From: an uncultured Lachnospiraceae bacterium
GTDB lineage: Bacteria > Bacillota > Clostridia > Lachnospirales > Lachnospiraceae
DNA: 64,000 nucleotides
NCBI GenBank assembly: GCA_947363565.1
Contig: CANAPP010000008.1
Span: 1-64,000 of the forward strand
Reading direction: 5' to 3'
Shown here: positions 16,465-25,173 of the stretch, piece after piece
Layout: the number at the start of each line of letters is the position of its first letter
How positions within the stretch are numbered: the stretch's first letter is position 1
Made by a program: the position numbers and the translations under genes
Notes under the pieces: generated by a model
Told to the model about the DNA's origin: nothing
What the model saw: only the letters and a program-made list of their open reading frames with translations
Database searches by the model: none

Positions 16465-17043
16465 TTAATGAGTTGTTACTTCGATGGTATACGCTTCGTC
16501 ATTTTCCGTGAATGATGTCAGCAGTGCGGTGACCAGGGTTTTGGCCTGGTCGGTGGCCTGGGTTAGGAGGTCGGTCTTGGCGGCTTTTTCGGTGGCGTCT
16601 TCCTCTGCTTTTTCCATGGCTTTTTGGGTGTCCTGTTTTTTTGTCCAGTTGAAAAGGGCGAGCTTTTCATCGTAAAATTCCAGGGAGTCCGGGTCTACAG
16701 AGATGTCCTGTATCTCGGGTTCAGGGATGGATACGGTGATTTTTTTGTCTTTTACGGATACTTTTGCCTGTGACAGGTCGATGCCTGCTTTGATATGGGC
16801 ATCGTAGATCATGGAAAAGCTCTTTTTGTTTATATACTGGATGTCCCCTTCTTCGTATTTGATAATGCCCCGGTAATCAAGCCTCGCGGTAGTGAGGTCA
16901 CTGCATTTGCTCAGGCGTTCCTCTATGGAGGTGGCGGTTACCTTCGGTTCGTTATTTTTCTCCAAAAGGCGCGCCCCCATAAAGCCTACGGTGATAAGGG
17001 CGATAGATGCGATAATGGCAGTTATGATATGTATCTTTTTCAT
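16465..17043 (-). CDS. DUF4230 domain protein
   Basis: This 192-residue protein has a basic start and a hydrophobic segment (about residues 6-23), then a soluble extracytoplasmic domain matching DUF4230 (TTARLDYRGIIKYEEGDI, KKITVSIPEPEI). The C-terminal third is rich in Lys, Ala and Glu and probably helical. The function of DUF4230 is unknown. ATG 17043 follows GGAGGA at good spacing. It is monocistronic, convergent with lrgB and divergent from rsmA across a 524-nt gap. Confidence 0.75.
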   Translation of the reverse strand: MKKIHIITAIIASIALITVGFMGARLLEKNNEPKVTATSIEERLSKCSDLTTARLDYRGIIKYEEGDIQYINKKSFSMIYDAHIKAGIDLSQAKVSVKDKKITVSIPEPEIQDISVDPDSLEFYDEKLALFNWTKKQDTQKAMEKAEEDATEKAAKTDLLTQATDQAKTLVTALLTSFTENDEAYTIEVTTH

Positions 17044-17268
17044 AGAATTATCCTCCGTATGTGTAGTATTATGGCATAATTTTGCAGGCTATAATTTCTT
17101 GGAAGTTTGTCCTTCCGCCTATTATAACACGGCAAATTCCCCCAAACAAGTGATATAAATTGACATTTATCCCAGCGATTTATCGTCTCAATATTATTGT
17201 AACAAACTTTTGTGAAGCCTGCTGCTGCGGCCTGTCGGAGCATTTAATATCACACACATTCATCAGCC

Positions 17269-17437
17269 AGCCCGGCCAGTCCCATACCCTTGAAGGAATT
17301 CCGTAAAAAACGTCAGCACTTAGCTCGGCGCATATACCAGCCGAATTTACGAGGCTGGCATATGCGCCGAGCTTAGTACTGCTACGTTTTTTCCCGAGCG
17401 GGAGCGTGGTTCCGAAGGGGTATGGGGCTGACCGGGC
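17269..17437. repeat. Long imperfect inverted repeat in the DUF4230/rsmA divergent region
   Basis: The 524-nt gap 17044-17567 contains a nested inverted repeat. From the centre: CCAGCC/GGCTGG, then 14 pairs of AGCTCGGCGCATAT (17322-17335) with 17360-17373, then AAAAAACGT (17305-17313) with ACGTTTTTT (17384-17392). The outer flanks also match inversely: GCCCGGCCAGTCCCATACCC near 17270-17289 against 17418-17437. The right arm carries about 12 extra bases (near 17393-17404). The core could act as a terminator on both strands, though neither flanking gene ends here. It may be a structured RNA or a small inverted-repeat element. No ORF is credible inside it. Confidence 0.7.
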
Positions 17438-17567
17438 GTCCTGCAGACACCGCAAAATATTAAATTCTTCCCGCCATATCTTAATGATTATTTAATTTTT
17501 TTTATATATCATAAATCCCCAAATTATTGTATAATATCTTAATACTTATTTTTTCGGGAGTGGACAT

Positions 17568-18443
17568 ATGGGAAAGCCGACGCTTGGAAATCCGCAGAAC
17601 ACAATTGAAATATTGAAGAGATACCAGTTTTCTTTCCAGAAGAAATTCGGGCAGAATTTTCTTATCGATACCCATGTGCTGGACAAGATCATCCAGGCGG
17701 CGGATATCGGGAAGGATGATCTGGTGCTGGAGATCGGGCCGGGGATCGGTACGATGACTCAGTATCTTGCGGAGGCGGCGGGGAAGGTCGTTGCGGTCGA
17801 GATTGACAAAAATCTTATCCCTATCCTGGAGGATACCCTGGGCAGCTATGATAATGTCCGTATTCTGAACGAGGATGTGTTGAAGGTGGATATCCGGAAG
17901 CTCGTCCGGGAGGAGAATGAAGGGAAGCCCATCAAAGTGGTGGCGAATCTTCCTTATTATATTACGACGCCGATTATCATGGGGCTTTTCGAGGAACACA
18001 TACCGATGGTGAGTATTACCGTTATGGTGCAGAAAGAGGTGGCAGACCGGATGCAGACCGGGCCTGGCAGCAAGGATTATGGGGCACTGTCTTTGGCAGT
18101 CCAGTACTATGCCTCGCCTTACCTTGTGGCGAATGTGCCGCCCAACTGTTTTATGCCCAGGCCGAAGGTAGGTTCTGCGGTTATCCGTCTTACCTGCCAC
18201 GACAGGCCGCCGGTGGAGGTCAAGGATGAAAGGCTGATGTTCGATATCATCCGGGCATCGTTTAACCAGAGGAGGAAGACGCTGGCGAACGGGCTTAACA
18301 ATTCGGAAAAGCTTGATTTCTCAAAGGAGATGATCATAGAAGCGATAGAGCGTCTGGGAAAAGGCCCTGGGGTGCGCGGGGAAGTGCTTTCCCTTGAAGA
18401 TTTTGCCAGTCTGAGCAATCATCTTGCCGGGATCCGGATTTAA
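17568..18443 (+). CDS. rsmA: 16S rRNA (adenine1518-N6/adenine1519-N6)-dimethyltransferase
   Basis: The 291-residue KsgA/RsmA enzyme dimethylates two adjacent adenines in helix 45 of 16S rRNA using S-adenosylmethionine, a late 30S assembly step. Motifs in order: FGQNFLID at the N-terminus, SAM-binding EIGPGIGTMTQYLAE, acidic VEIDKNLIP, catalytic NLPYYITTPI, and the C-terminal PRPKVGSAVIRL. Length is normal. ATG 17568 follows a GGGAG site. A TATAAT at 17530-17535 is a probable -10 element, but the -35 is poor. Confidence 0.95.
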   Translation: MGKPTLGNPQNTIEILKRYQFSFQKKFGQNFLIDTHVLDKIIQAADIGKDDLVLEIGPGIGTMTQYLAEAAGKVVAVEIDKNLIPILEDTLGSYDNVRILNEDVLKVDIRKLVREENEGKPIKVVANLPYYITTPIIMGLFEEHIPMVSITVMVQKEVADRMQTGPGSKDYGALSLAVQYYASPYLVANVPPNCFMPRPKVGSAVIRLTCHDRPPVEVKDERLMFDIIRASFNQRRKTLANGLNNSEKLDFSKEMIIEAIERLGKGPGVRGEVLSLEDFASLSNHLAGIRI

Positions 18444-18493
18444 AATGGTAACTGAAAATTAATCTATATAACGCAGACAGAAAGGATGATAGG

Positions 18494-19864
18494 ATGACAA
18501 ACAACGTAGAAAGAGCGTTATTTGAAATCACACCGGAGATTGAACATTTTGCCGAATTGTGTGTAAAGAATAATGCAATCGACAAGGAACTGTATACCGA
18601 ATATGAGGTCAAAAGGGGGCTTCGCGACCTGAACGGCAAAGGTGTTCTGGCCGGGCTTACCAACGTTTCCGATGTGTGTGCGAAGAAGCTGGTGAACGGA
18701 AAAGAGGTTCCGTGCGCGGGCAGGCTTTATTACCGCGGGTATAATATTAAAGACCTTGTAAATGGCTTTCTGAAAGAAAAGAATTTTGGTTTTGAGGAGA
18801 TCGCATATCTTCTTCTCTTCGGGGAACTGCCGTCGCAGAAGGAGTATGAGGAATTTAAGGCGGAGCTGATCGACAGACGTACGCTGCCGCCGAATTTTGT
18901 GCGGGATGTGATCATGAAGGCACCCAGCCGTGATATGATGAACAGTCTTTCCCGCTCGATCCTGAATCTTTACAGCTATGATATGAAGGCGGATGACACG
19001 ACGATTCCGAATGTGCTCAGACAGTGCATGAACCTGATCAGCCAGTTTCCGATGATGATGGTGTATGGTTATCACGCTTATAATTACCGCAGAGGTGAGG
19101 ATTTGTTCATTTACGCGCCTTCCTCTGAGCTTTCCATGGCGGAGAATATCCTGATGATGCTCAGGGAGGACCGGAAGTATTCCAAGCTTGAGGCAAAGAT
19201 CCTTGATATGGCGCTGGTGCTTCATATGGATCATGGCGGCGGTAATAATTCTACCTTTACGACTCACGTTGTTACGTCTTCCGGTACAGATACTTATTCT
19301 ACGATGGCTGCGGCCATGGCGTCGCTTAAGGGGCCGAAGCACGGCGGGGCGAATATCAAGGTCACGGAGATGTTCGAGGATATGAAGGCGAAGATTTCCG
19401 ACTGGAAGGATGAGGATGCTGTGCGGCAGTATCTTTATGACTTGCTGGAGAAGAAAGCGTTTGATCAGAAGGGGTTGATCTACGGGATGGGGCACGCGGT
19501 GTATTCCATCTCTGATCCGAGAGCGGACATCTTTAAAAAGTTTGTGAAGCGTCTGGCAAAGGAAAAGGGCAGGGAGGATGAGTACGCGCTGTACGAATCA
19601 GTGGAGAAGCTTGCGCCGAAGGTGATCGGAGAGAAACGAAAGATTTATAAAGGTGTTAATGCCAATGTGGACTTTTACAGCGGACTGGTGTACAGTATGC
19701 TGAACCTTCCGAAGTCGCTTTATACGCCGATCTTTGCTGCGGCGCGTGTTGTGGGCTGGAGCGCGCACAGGCTGGAGGAGCTGCAGAATGTGGACAAGAT
19801 CATCCGTCCGGCATACAAGCCGCTTGCACCTTACCGGGATTATGTGCCGATCCACGACCGGTAA
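18494..19864 (+). CDS. gltA: Citrate synthase
   Basis: This 456-residue protein condenses oxaloacetate and acetyl-CoA to citrate. Catalytic regions are visible: HMDHGGGNNSTFTTHV, GMGHAVYSISDPRADIF with the second catalytic His, and NVDFYSG with the catalytic Asp, followed by RVVGWSAHRLEEL. It belongs to the long variant common in Lachnospiraceae, with an N-terminal extension of roughly 50 residues. In an anaerobe it probably supplies 2-oxoglutarate for glutamate. The start at 18494 follows AAAGGATGATAGG. The alpha/beta hydrolase starts 21 nt downstream, so the pair may be an operon. Confidence 0.93.
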   Translation: MTNNVERALFEITPEIEHFAELCVKNNAIDKELYTEYEVKRGLRDLNGKGVLAGLTNVSDVCAKKLVNGKEVPCAGRLYYRGYNIKDLVNGFLKEKNFGFEEIAYLLLFGELPSQKEYEEFKAELIDRRTLPPNFVRDVIMKAPSRDMMNSLSRSILNLYSYDMKADDTTIPNVLRQCMNLISQFPMMMVYGYHAYNYRRGEDLFIYAPSSELSMAENILMMLREDRKYSKLEAKILDMALVLHMDHGGGNNSTFTTHVVTSSGTDTYSTMAAAMASLKGPKHGGANIKVTEMFEDMKAKISDWKDEDAVRQYLYDLLEKKAFDQKGLIYGMGHAVYSISDPRADIFKKFVKRLAKEKGREDEYALYESVEKLAPKVIGEKRKIYKGVNANVDFYSGLVYSMLNLPKSLYTPIFAAARVVGWSAHRLEELQNVDKIIRPAYKPLAPYRDYVPIHDR

Positions 19865-19885
19865 GAAAATCAGAGGTAATGCGAT

Positions 19886-20815
19886 ATGGAAAAGAGAGAA
19901 TTTTTCTTTAGGTCCTGTGACGGAGTGACAAAGATCCATGCAATGGAGTGGATTCCGGACGGGGAAGTCCGGGCGGTTTTACAGATCTGCCATGGGATGA
20001 CCGAGCATATTCGCCGGTATGATGATTTTGCGTCGTATCTGGCGGAGAGGGGATTTTGTGTTGCGGGACATGACCATCTTGGACACGGGCAGTCGGTACA
20101 GGGGGAAGAGTATTACGGGTATTTCCATGAGACGAAGGGCAATGCCTGTGTCATCGGTGATATCCATAAGCTCCGTTACTGGATAAAAAAGCAGTACCGG
20201 GAGGTTCCGTATTTTATGCTGGGGCACAGTATGGGTTCATTTTTGCTGCGCCAGTATCTGACCCGCGAAAGTGCAGGGCTTGCCGGAGCGGTGATCATGG
20301 GGACCGGATATCACAGTGTTCCTGAGGTTATGGCGGGGCAGGCATTGTGCAGGGCCATAGCGGTGTTTAAGGGCTGGAAGTACCGCAGTCGTCTGGTGAA
20401 CGCTGCAGGATTCGGCGGATTTAACCGAAGATTCATGCCCTGCGAGACAGAGATGGACTGGCTGACGACGGACAAAAGGAAGCGGGATGAATATATCGAA
20501 GACCCGCATTGCGGCTTTATTTTCACGGTAAATGGCTATTATCATATGTTTGAAGGTATGAAGTGCCTGCAAAAGCGCAAGAATATAGATAAGATTAGAA
20601 AGGATCTGCCGCTGCTTCTTATCTCGGGGGAGGATGACCCAGTGGGGGCGTTCGGCAAGGGTGTCCGGAAGGTCCATAAGGAATATGCTAAGGCCGGGAT
20701 TGCGGACACGGAGCTTCGCCTGTATGAAGGGAAACGGCATGAGCTTCTCAATGAGAAGGGCCGTATGCAGGTGTATGCGGACTGCCTGCAGTGGATGGAG
20801 AGATATATCGGGTAA
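19886..20815 (+). CDS. Alpha/beta hydrolase, monoacylglycerol-lipase/lysophospholipase-like
   Basis: The 309-residue protein has the serine hydrolase fold of the Hydrolase_4 family. HGMTEHIRRYDDFASYL near residue 36 and GHDHLGHGQS precede the nucleophile elbow GHSMGSFLLRQY. Acid and base candidates are DDPVG and the late His in KRHELLNEKGR. Relatives cleave monoacylglycerols or lysophospholipids; the substrate here is unknown. There is no signal peptide, so it is cytoplasmic. It lies between gltA and asnS on the same strand with short gaps. Confidence 0.82.
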   Translation: MEKREFFFRSCDGVTKIHAMEWIPDGEVRAVLQICHGMTEHIRRYDDFASYLAERGFCVAGHDHLGHGQSVQGEEYYGYFHETKGNACVIGDIHKLRYWIKKQYREVPYFMLGHSMGSFLLRQYLTRESAGLAGAVIMGTGYHSVPEVMAGQALCRAIAVFKGWKYRSRLVNAAGFGGFNRRFMPCETEMDWLTTDKRKRDEYIEDPHCGFIFTVNGYYHMFEGMKCLQKRKNIDKIRKDLPLLLISGEDDPVGAFGKGVRKVHKEYAKAGIADTELRLYEGKRHELLNEKGRMQVYADCLQWMERYIG

Positions 20816-20868
20816 GACAGGGCTTTGCTCTTATTGATAAAAAGGAATGAGAAAAGGAGTTATTTCAC

Positions 20869-22260
20869 ATGGATTTGGTAACGATCAGGGAATTGTACAA
20901 AAAACAGGAGAATTATATTGACAGGAAGGTGACTGTCGGCGGATGGGTCAGGAGCATCCGCGACTCGAAGACTTTCGGTTTTATCGTGGTAAATGACGGG
21001 ACGTTTTTCAGCCCTCTGCAGGTTGTCTACAGCGATAAGCTTGATAATTTTGCGGAAGTTTCCAGGCTGAATGTAGGCGCGGCGATCATCGTGACGGGAG
21101 CGCTGGTGGCGACGCCTAAGGCAAAGCAGCCTTTTGAGATCCAGGCAGACAGCGTGGAGATAGAGGGTGCGTCGGCACCGGATTACCCGCTGCAGAAAAA
21201 ACGCCACGGATTTGAATATTTAAGGACGGTTTCCCACTTAAGGCCGCGGACGAATACGTTCCAGGCGGTGTTCCGCGTGCGTTCGCTGACGGCTTATGCG
21301 ATCCATAAGTTTTTCCAGGAGAGGAATTTTGTATATGTGCACACCCCTCTGATCACTGGAAGCGACTGTGAAGGGGCGGGCGAGATGTTCAAGGTTACGA
21401 CACTTGATCTGGATAATCCGCCGAAAAAGGCTGACGGCAGCATTGACTATTCCCAGGATTTCTTCGGGAAGGAGACGAACCTTACGGTGAGCGGGCAGCT
21501 TAACGGGGAGAGTTACGCCCAGGCATTCCGCAATATCTACACTTTCGGGCCGACCTTCCGGGCGGAGAATTCCAACACTACGAGACATGCGGCGGAGTTC
21601 TGGATGATCGAGCCGGAGATGGCATTCGCGGATCTTGATGACAATATGGCGCTGGCGGAGGATATGTTAAAATATATCATCAACTATGTGATGGAGCATG
21701 CGCCGGAGGAGATGAATTTCTTCAATTCTTTTGTGGACAAGGGGCTGATCGAGCGCCTTAAGAATGTAGCGTCCTCCGATTTTGCCCGTGTGACCTATAC
21801 GGAGGCCATTGCGCTCCTGGAAAAGCATAATGATAATTTTGAATATAAAGTGTCCTGGGGCGCAGACTTGCAGACCGAGCATGAGCGGTATCTGACCGAG
21901 CAGGTATATAAGCGCCCGGTATTCGTAACGGATTACCCGAAGGATATCAAAGCCTTTTATATGAAGATGAATGATGACAACAGGACAGTTGCAGCCGTTG
22001 ACTGCCTGGTGCCGGGCATTGGTGAGATCATCGGCGGCAGCCAGAGGGAGGACGACTATGGGAAACTTCTGGCAAGGATGAAAGAGATGGGACTTAGGGA
22101 AGAGGATTACGGTTTCTACCTGGATCTGCGCAAATACGGCTCCACAAGACACTCCGGCTTCGGACTTGGCTTCGAGCGCTGCGTTATGTACCTGACCGGC
22201 ATGGGCAATATCCGCGATGTCATCCCATTCCCGAGAACGGTGAACAATTGTGATCTGTAA
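20869..22260 (+). CDS. asnS: Asparaginyl-tRNA synthetase
   Basis: The 463-residue class IIb synthetase charges tRNA-Asn. The N-terminal OB-fold anticodon domain ([20 protein letters not shown]) is followed by catalytic motifs: motif 2 in [20 protein letters not shown] and motif 3 in [15 protein letters not shown]. The long [17 protein letters not shown] insertion region is typical of bacterial AsnRS. Start ATG 20869 follows AAAAGGAG. The 53-nt upstream gap is too short for a T-box. The response regulator follows after 27 nt, so read-through is possible. Confidence 0.95.
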   Translation: MDLVTIRELYKKQENYIDRKVTVGGWVRSIRDSKTFGFIVVNDGTFFSPLQVVYSDKLDNFAEVSRLNVGAAIIVTGALVATPKAKQPFEIQADSVEIEGASAPDYPLQKKRHGFEYLRTVSHLRPRTNTFQAVFRVRSLTAYAIHKFFQERNFVYVHTPLITGSDCEGAGEMFKVTTLDLDNPPKKADGSIDYSQDFFGKETNLTVSGQLNGESYAQAFRNIYTFGPTFRAENSNTTRHAAEFWMIEPEMAFADLDDNMALAEDMLKYIINYVMEHAPEEMNFFNSFVDKGLIERLKNVASSDFARVTYTEAIALLEKHNDNFEYKVSWGADLQTEHERYLTEQVYKRPVFVTDYPKDIKAFYMKMNDDNRTVAAVDCLVPGIGEIIGGSQREDDYGKLLARMKEMGLREEDYGFYLDLRKYGSTRHSGFGLGFERCVMYLTGMGNIRDVIPFPRTVNNCDL

Positions 22261-22287
22261 AATGATTTGATTACGGAGGAACCTGGA

Positions 22288-22977
22288 ATGAACATTTTAG
22301 TTGTAGACGATGAAAAGGAAATTGCAGACGTTATTGAACTTTATCTTCAGAACGACCAGTATAATGTATACAAATTTTATACCGGCGAGGATGCCCTTGC
22401 CTGTGTGCGGAGCATGAAGATAGATCTTGCGATCCTTGATATCATGCTGCCGGATGTGGACGGATTTCAGATTCTCAAGCAGATAAGGGAAAAATATACA
22501 TTTCCGGTCATCATGCTGACAGCGAAGACAGAATATATGGACAAGATCACCGGGCTGACTCTTGGGGCTGACGACTATATGCCGAAGCCCTTTAACCCGC
22601 TGGAGCTGGTCGCCAGGGTGAAGGCGCAGCTTCGGCGCTACACCCAGTACAATGACGGCGGGAAGGAGACGGGGGATATCATCGACATCGGCGGGCTGTT
22701 TCTTAACCGAACTTCCCACGAGTGTGTCTATAATGAGATCCCGCTGACACTGACGCCTATAGAGTTCGATGTGCTCTGGCTGCTGTGTGAGAACCGGGGG
22801 AAGGTAATAAGCTCCGAGGAGCTTTTTGAAAAGGTCTGGCACGAGAAATATTATAAAAACAGCAACAATACGGTGATGGTACATATCAGGCATCTCAGGG
22901 AGAAGATGAGCGGCCCCATGGGGAAATCCGATTTCATCAAGACCGTTTGGGGAGTAGGTTATAAGGTTGAAGAATAA
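22288..22977 (+). CDS. OmpR/VanR-type response regulator
   Basis: The 229-residue protein has an N-terminal receiver (VVDDEKEI, phospho-acceptor Asp in LAILDIMLPD, Lys in YMPKPFNPLELVARV) and a C-terminal winged-helix DNA-binding domain (PIEFDVLWLLCENRGKVISS, ending TVWGVGYKVEE). It would bind DNA after phosphorylation by the adjacent kinase. ATG 22288 follows GGAGGAACC and begins at the receiver fold. The kinase start overlaps its stop by 11 nt. Signal and targets are unknown; the co-linear SbcD/SbcC-like genes are possible partners. Confidence 0.9.
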   Translation: MNILVVDDEKEIADVIELYLQNDQYNVYKFYTGEDALACVRSMKIDLAILDIMLPDVDGFQILKQIREKYTFPVIMLTAKTEYMDKITGLTLGADDYMPKPFNPLELVARVKAQLRRYTQYNDGGKETGDIIDIGGLFLNRTSHECVYNEIPLTLTPIEFDVLWLLCENRGKVISSEELFEKVWHEKYYKNSNNTVMVHIRHLREKMSGPMGKSDFIKTVWGVGYKVEE

Positions 22978-24226
22978 TTATCTGAAATTAAAGCTCAGCA
23001 TACTCTTGCAGACTGTCCTTGTCACGGCGATTACCGTCCTGGTCGGCGGTTTTCTGCTGAACTATGTGGTCGACGGTATATATAATGACAGCTTTGCGAA
23101 GACCTTTGTGAGTACACTGATGGCTCTGCACATAAAAGAGGAGACGGCCATCCGGCTGTATTGGAGCCTGATCGGCAACAATAAGACATTTTTTATGATT
23201 GTAGGTTTCCTGCTTTTATTTGCGCTGTTCTTCTATGTGGCGCTGTCGAAGATGACCAAATATCTCGACCAGGTGGGCGACGGCATTGAGAATATTATCT
23301 CGGATTCCAACGAACCGGTGCATCTGATCACAGAGCTTAAGCCCATCGAGATACGGCTCAATGAGATTAAGGCGACGCTTCGCCGACAGGAACTGGAGTC
23401 TGAGGCGAGTGAGAAGAAGAAGAATGATCTGGTGCTTTTTCTTGCCCATGACCTAAAGACGCCGCTGACATCGGTAGTAGCGTATCTTACTATGCTCAAC
23501 GGCCATCCGGATATGAATCCTGAGGAGCGGGAAAAATATATTCACATTGCTCTGGAGAAATCTATGCGGCTTGGGGATCTGATCAATGAGTTTTTTGATA
23601 TTACGCGCTACAATCTGCAGGATATCGAGCTTGAACCGGTGGAGATCAACCTTTCGCTGATGCTGGAGCAGCTTGCCGATGAGCTTTACGGCGTCCTGCT
23701 TGAAAAGCATCTCTCCTGCGAGGTTGAGGTGGAGGAGAATCTGGAAGTTTACGGCGACCCGGATAAGCTCGCCAGAGTCTTTGACAATATCCTGCGAAAT
23801 GCCATTGCTTACTGCTACGCGAATACGAAGATCCTTATCGGAGCCAGGAGAAAAGGGCGTGATGTAGAGATTACAGTTACCAATGAGGGCGATAAGATAC
23901 CGGGAGCGATGCTCCAGACGATTTTTGAAAAATTCTACCGCGTGGATGGATCAAGATCCAGCGGTACGGGCGGAGCGGGACTTGGGCTGGCTATTGCAAA
24001 GGAAATTGTAGAGCTTCACGGCGGGCGCGTTATGGCTAAGAGCGACGATCTCAGGACGCAGTTTATCGTAACGCTGCCGTCTAAGGTACAGGAGGAAACG
24101 GAAAGGGAGACAGATGAGATTCATACACATCGCAGACGTGCATTTGGGGGCAAGCCCGGACGCAGGAAGCGCGTACGCACCATTGCGCGCGGGAGAGTTG
24201 TGGACAAGCCTGGAAAGGATAGTTGA
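22967..24226 (+). CDS. VanS-type sensor histidine kinase with an overprinted C-terminal tail
   Basis: The 419-residue membrane kinase has two hydrophobic segments (about residues 9-33 and 69-91) with a very short extracytoplasmic loop, then the DHp His motif FLAHDLKTPLTSV, an N-box (NILRNAIAYC) and G-boxes (GTGGAGLGLAIAKEIVELHGG). The start is TTG at 22967, within the regulator gene. The expected end is just after FIVTLPSKVQ. Instead the frame continues 113 nt into the SbcD-like gene, adding about 37 mostly basic residues (RRRAFGGKPGRRKRVRT). This extension is either a real overlap or the result of a lost stop codon. The ligand is unknown. Confidence 0.9.
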   Translation: MKNNYLKLKLSILLQTVLVTAITVLVGGFLLNYVVDGIYNDSFAKTFVSTLMALHIKEETAIRLYWSLIGNNKTFFMIVGFLLLFALFFYVALSKMTKYLDQVGDGIENIISDSNEPVHLITELKPIEIRLNEIKATLRRQELESEASEKKKNDLVLFLAHDLKTPLTSVVAYLTMLNGHPDMNPEEREKYIHIALEKSMRLGDLINEFFDITRYNLQDIELEPVEINLSLMLEQLADELYGVLLEKHLSCEVEVEENLEVYGDPDKLARVFDNILRNAIAYCYANTKILIGARRKGRDVEITVTNEGDKIPGAMLQTIFEKFYRVDGSRSSGTGGAGLGLAIAKEIVELHGGRVMAKSDDLRTQFIVTLPSKVQEETERETDEIHTHRRRAFGGKPGRRKRVRTIARGRVVDKPGKDS

Positions 24227-25169
24227 CCTGTGCAGGGATGAAGAGATCGAGCTGCTTTTGATCGCCGGGGATCTGTTCCACAGACAGCCGCTGCTCCGGG
24301 AACTTAAGGAAGTGAACGGGCTGTTTTTAAGGCTTGAGAAGACGCAGGTCGTACTTTGCGCGGGCAATCACGATTATCTGAAAAAGGATTCTTATTACCG
24401 GACATTTCCGTGGGCAGAGCATGTACATATGATCCTCGGCAGTGAGCTTGAGGCGGTGGAGCTGCCGGGGATCGGCGCGGCCGTTTATGGATTCAGCTAT
24501 ATGTCCAGGGAAATGCAGGCGCAACCTTATAAAGGAAAGCGGGCTAAGGGACTGCAGCCGGCAGAGATTCTTATGATCCATGGCGGTGATGAACGCCATG
24601 TGCCGGTGAAGAAGGATGAGGCGGTTGCGCTTGGCTATGATTATGTGGCTCTCGGCCACATCCATAAGCCCCAGAATATCGTCCCGGGGAAGATGGCATA
24701 CTGCGGCGCCTTAGAGCCGGTTGATTGCAATGATACGGGAAAGCACGGATATATCTGCGGGGAGATCACAGATAAGAAGTGCAGGATAAAGTTTGTTCCG
24801 TCTGCTGCCAGACAGTATATCCATACCGAAGTCCGGGCAGAGGGCGGCATGAGCGGCAGTGAATTAAAGGAAAAGATCAAAGCTGTCATCGAGCGCGGCG
24901 GCAGGGAGAATATATATAAGATTATGATTACAGGCTTCAGGAGCCCGGATATCCGTTTCGATCTTAGGGCGATGGATGTGTACGGCAATATCATCGAGCT
25001 GATTGACGATACGAAGCCTTCTTATGATTTTGCGAAGATCAAACGGCAGAATGAAGATAATCTATTGGGTGAATTTATCAGACAGCTTGAAGGCTGCGGC
25101 GAGGATTCGCTCCAGTACAGGGCGATGTGTGAGGGAGTGCAGGCGCTGATGGAAACGAGAAGGGACTGA
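24114..25169 (+). CDS. SbcD/Mre11-like DNA repair exonuclease (YhaO type)
   Basis: The 351-residue metallophosphoesterase has all Mre11/SbcD metal motifs: RFIHIADVHLGA, LIAGDLFH, CAGNHDY, MIHGGDE and LGHIHKPQ. The C-terminal region is a YhaO-like cap. In the family it forms a nuclease complex with an SMC-like ATPase that processes DNA ends and hairpins. The partner gene starts 4 nt downstream. ATG 24114 lies inside the 3-prime end of the kinase gene; the first residues are the conserved metal motif, so a later start is not possible. Confidence 0.88.
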   Translation: MRFIHIADVHLGASPDAGSAYAPLRAGELWTSLERIVDLCRDEEIELLLIAGDLFHRQPLLRELKEVNGLFLRLEKTQVVLCAGNHDYLKKDSYYRTFPWAEHVHMILGSELEAVELPGIGAAVYGFSYMSREMQAQPYKGKRAKGLQPAEILMIHGGDERHVPVKKDEAVALGYDYVALGHIHKPQNIVPGKMAYCGALEPVDCNDTGKHGYICGEITDKKCRIKFVPSAARQYIHTEVRAEGGMSGSELKEKIKAVIERGGRENIYKIMITGFRSPDIRFDLRAMDVYGNIIELIDDTKPSYDFAKIKRQNEDNLLGEFIRQLEGCGEDSLQYRAMCEGVQALMETRRD

Positions 25170-25173
25170 CCGG

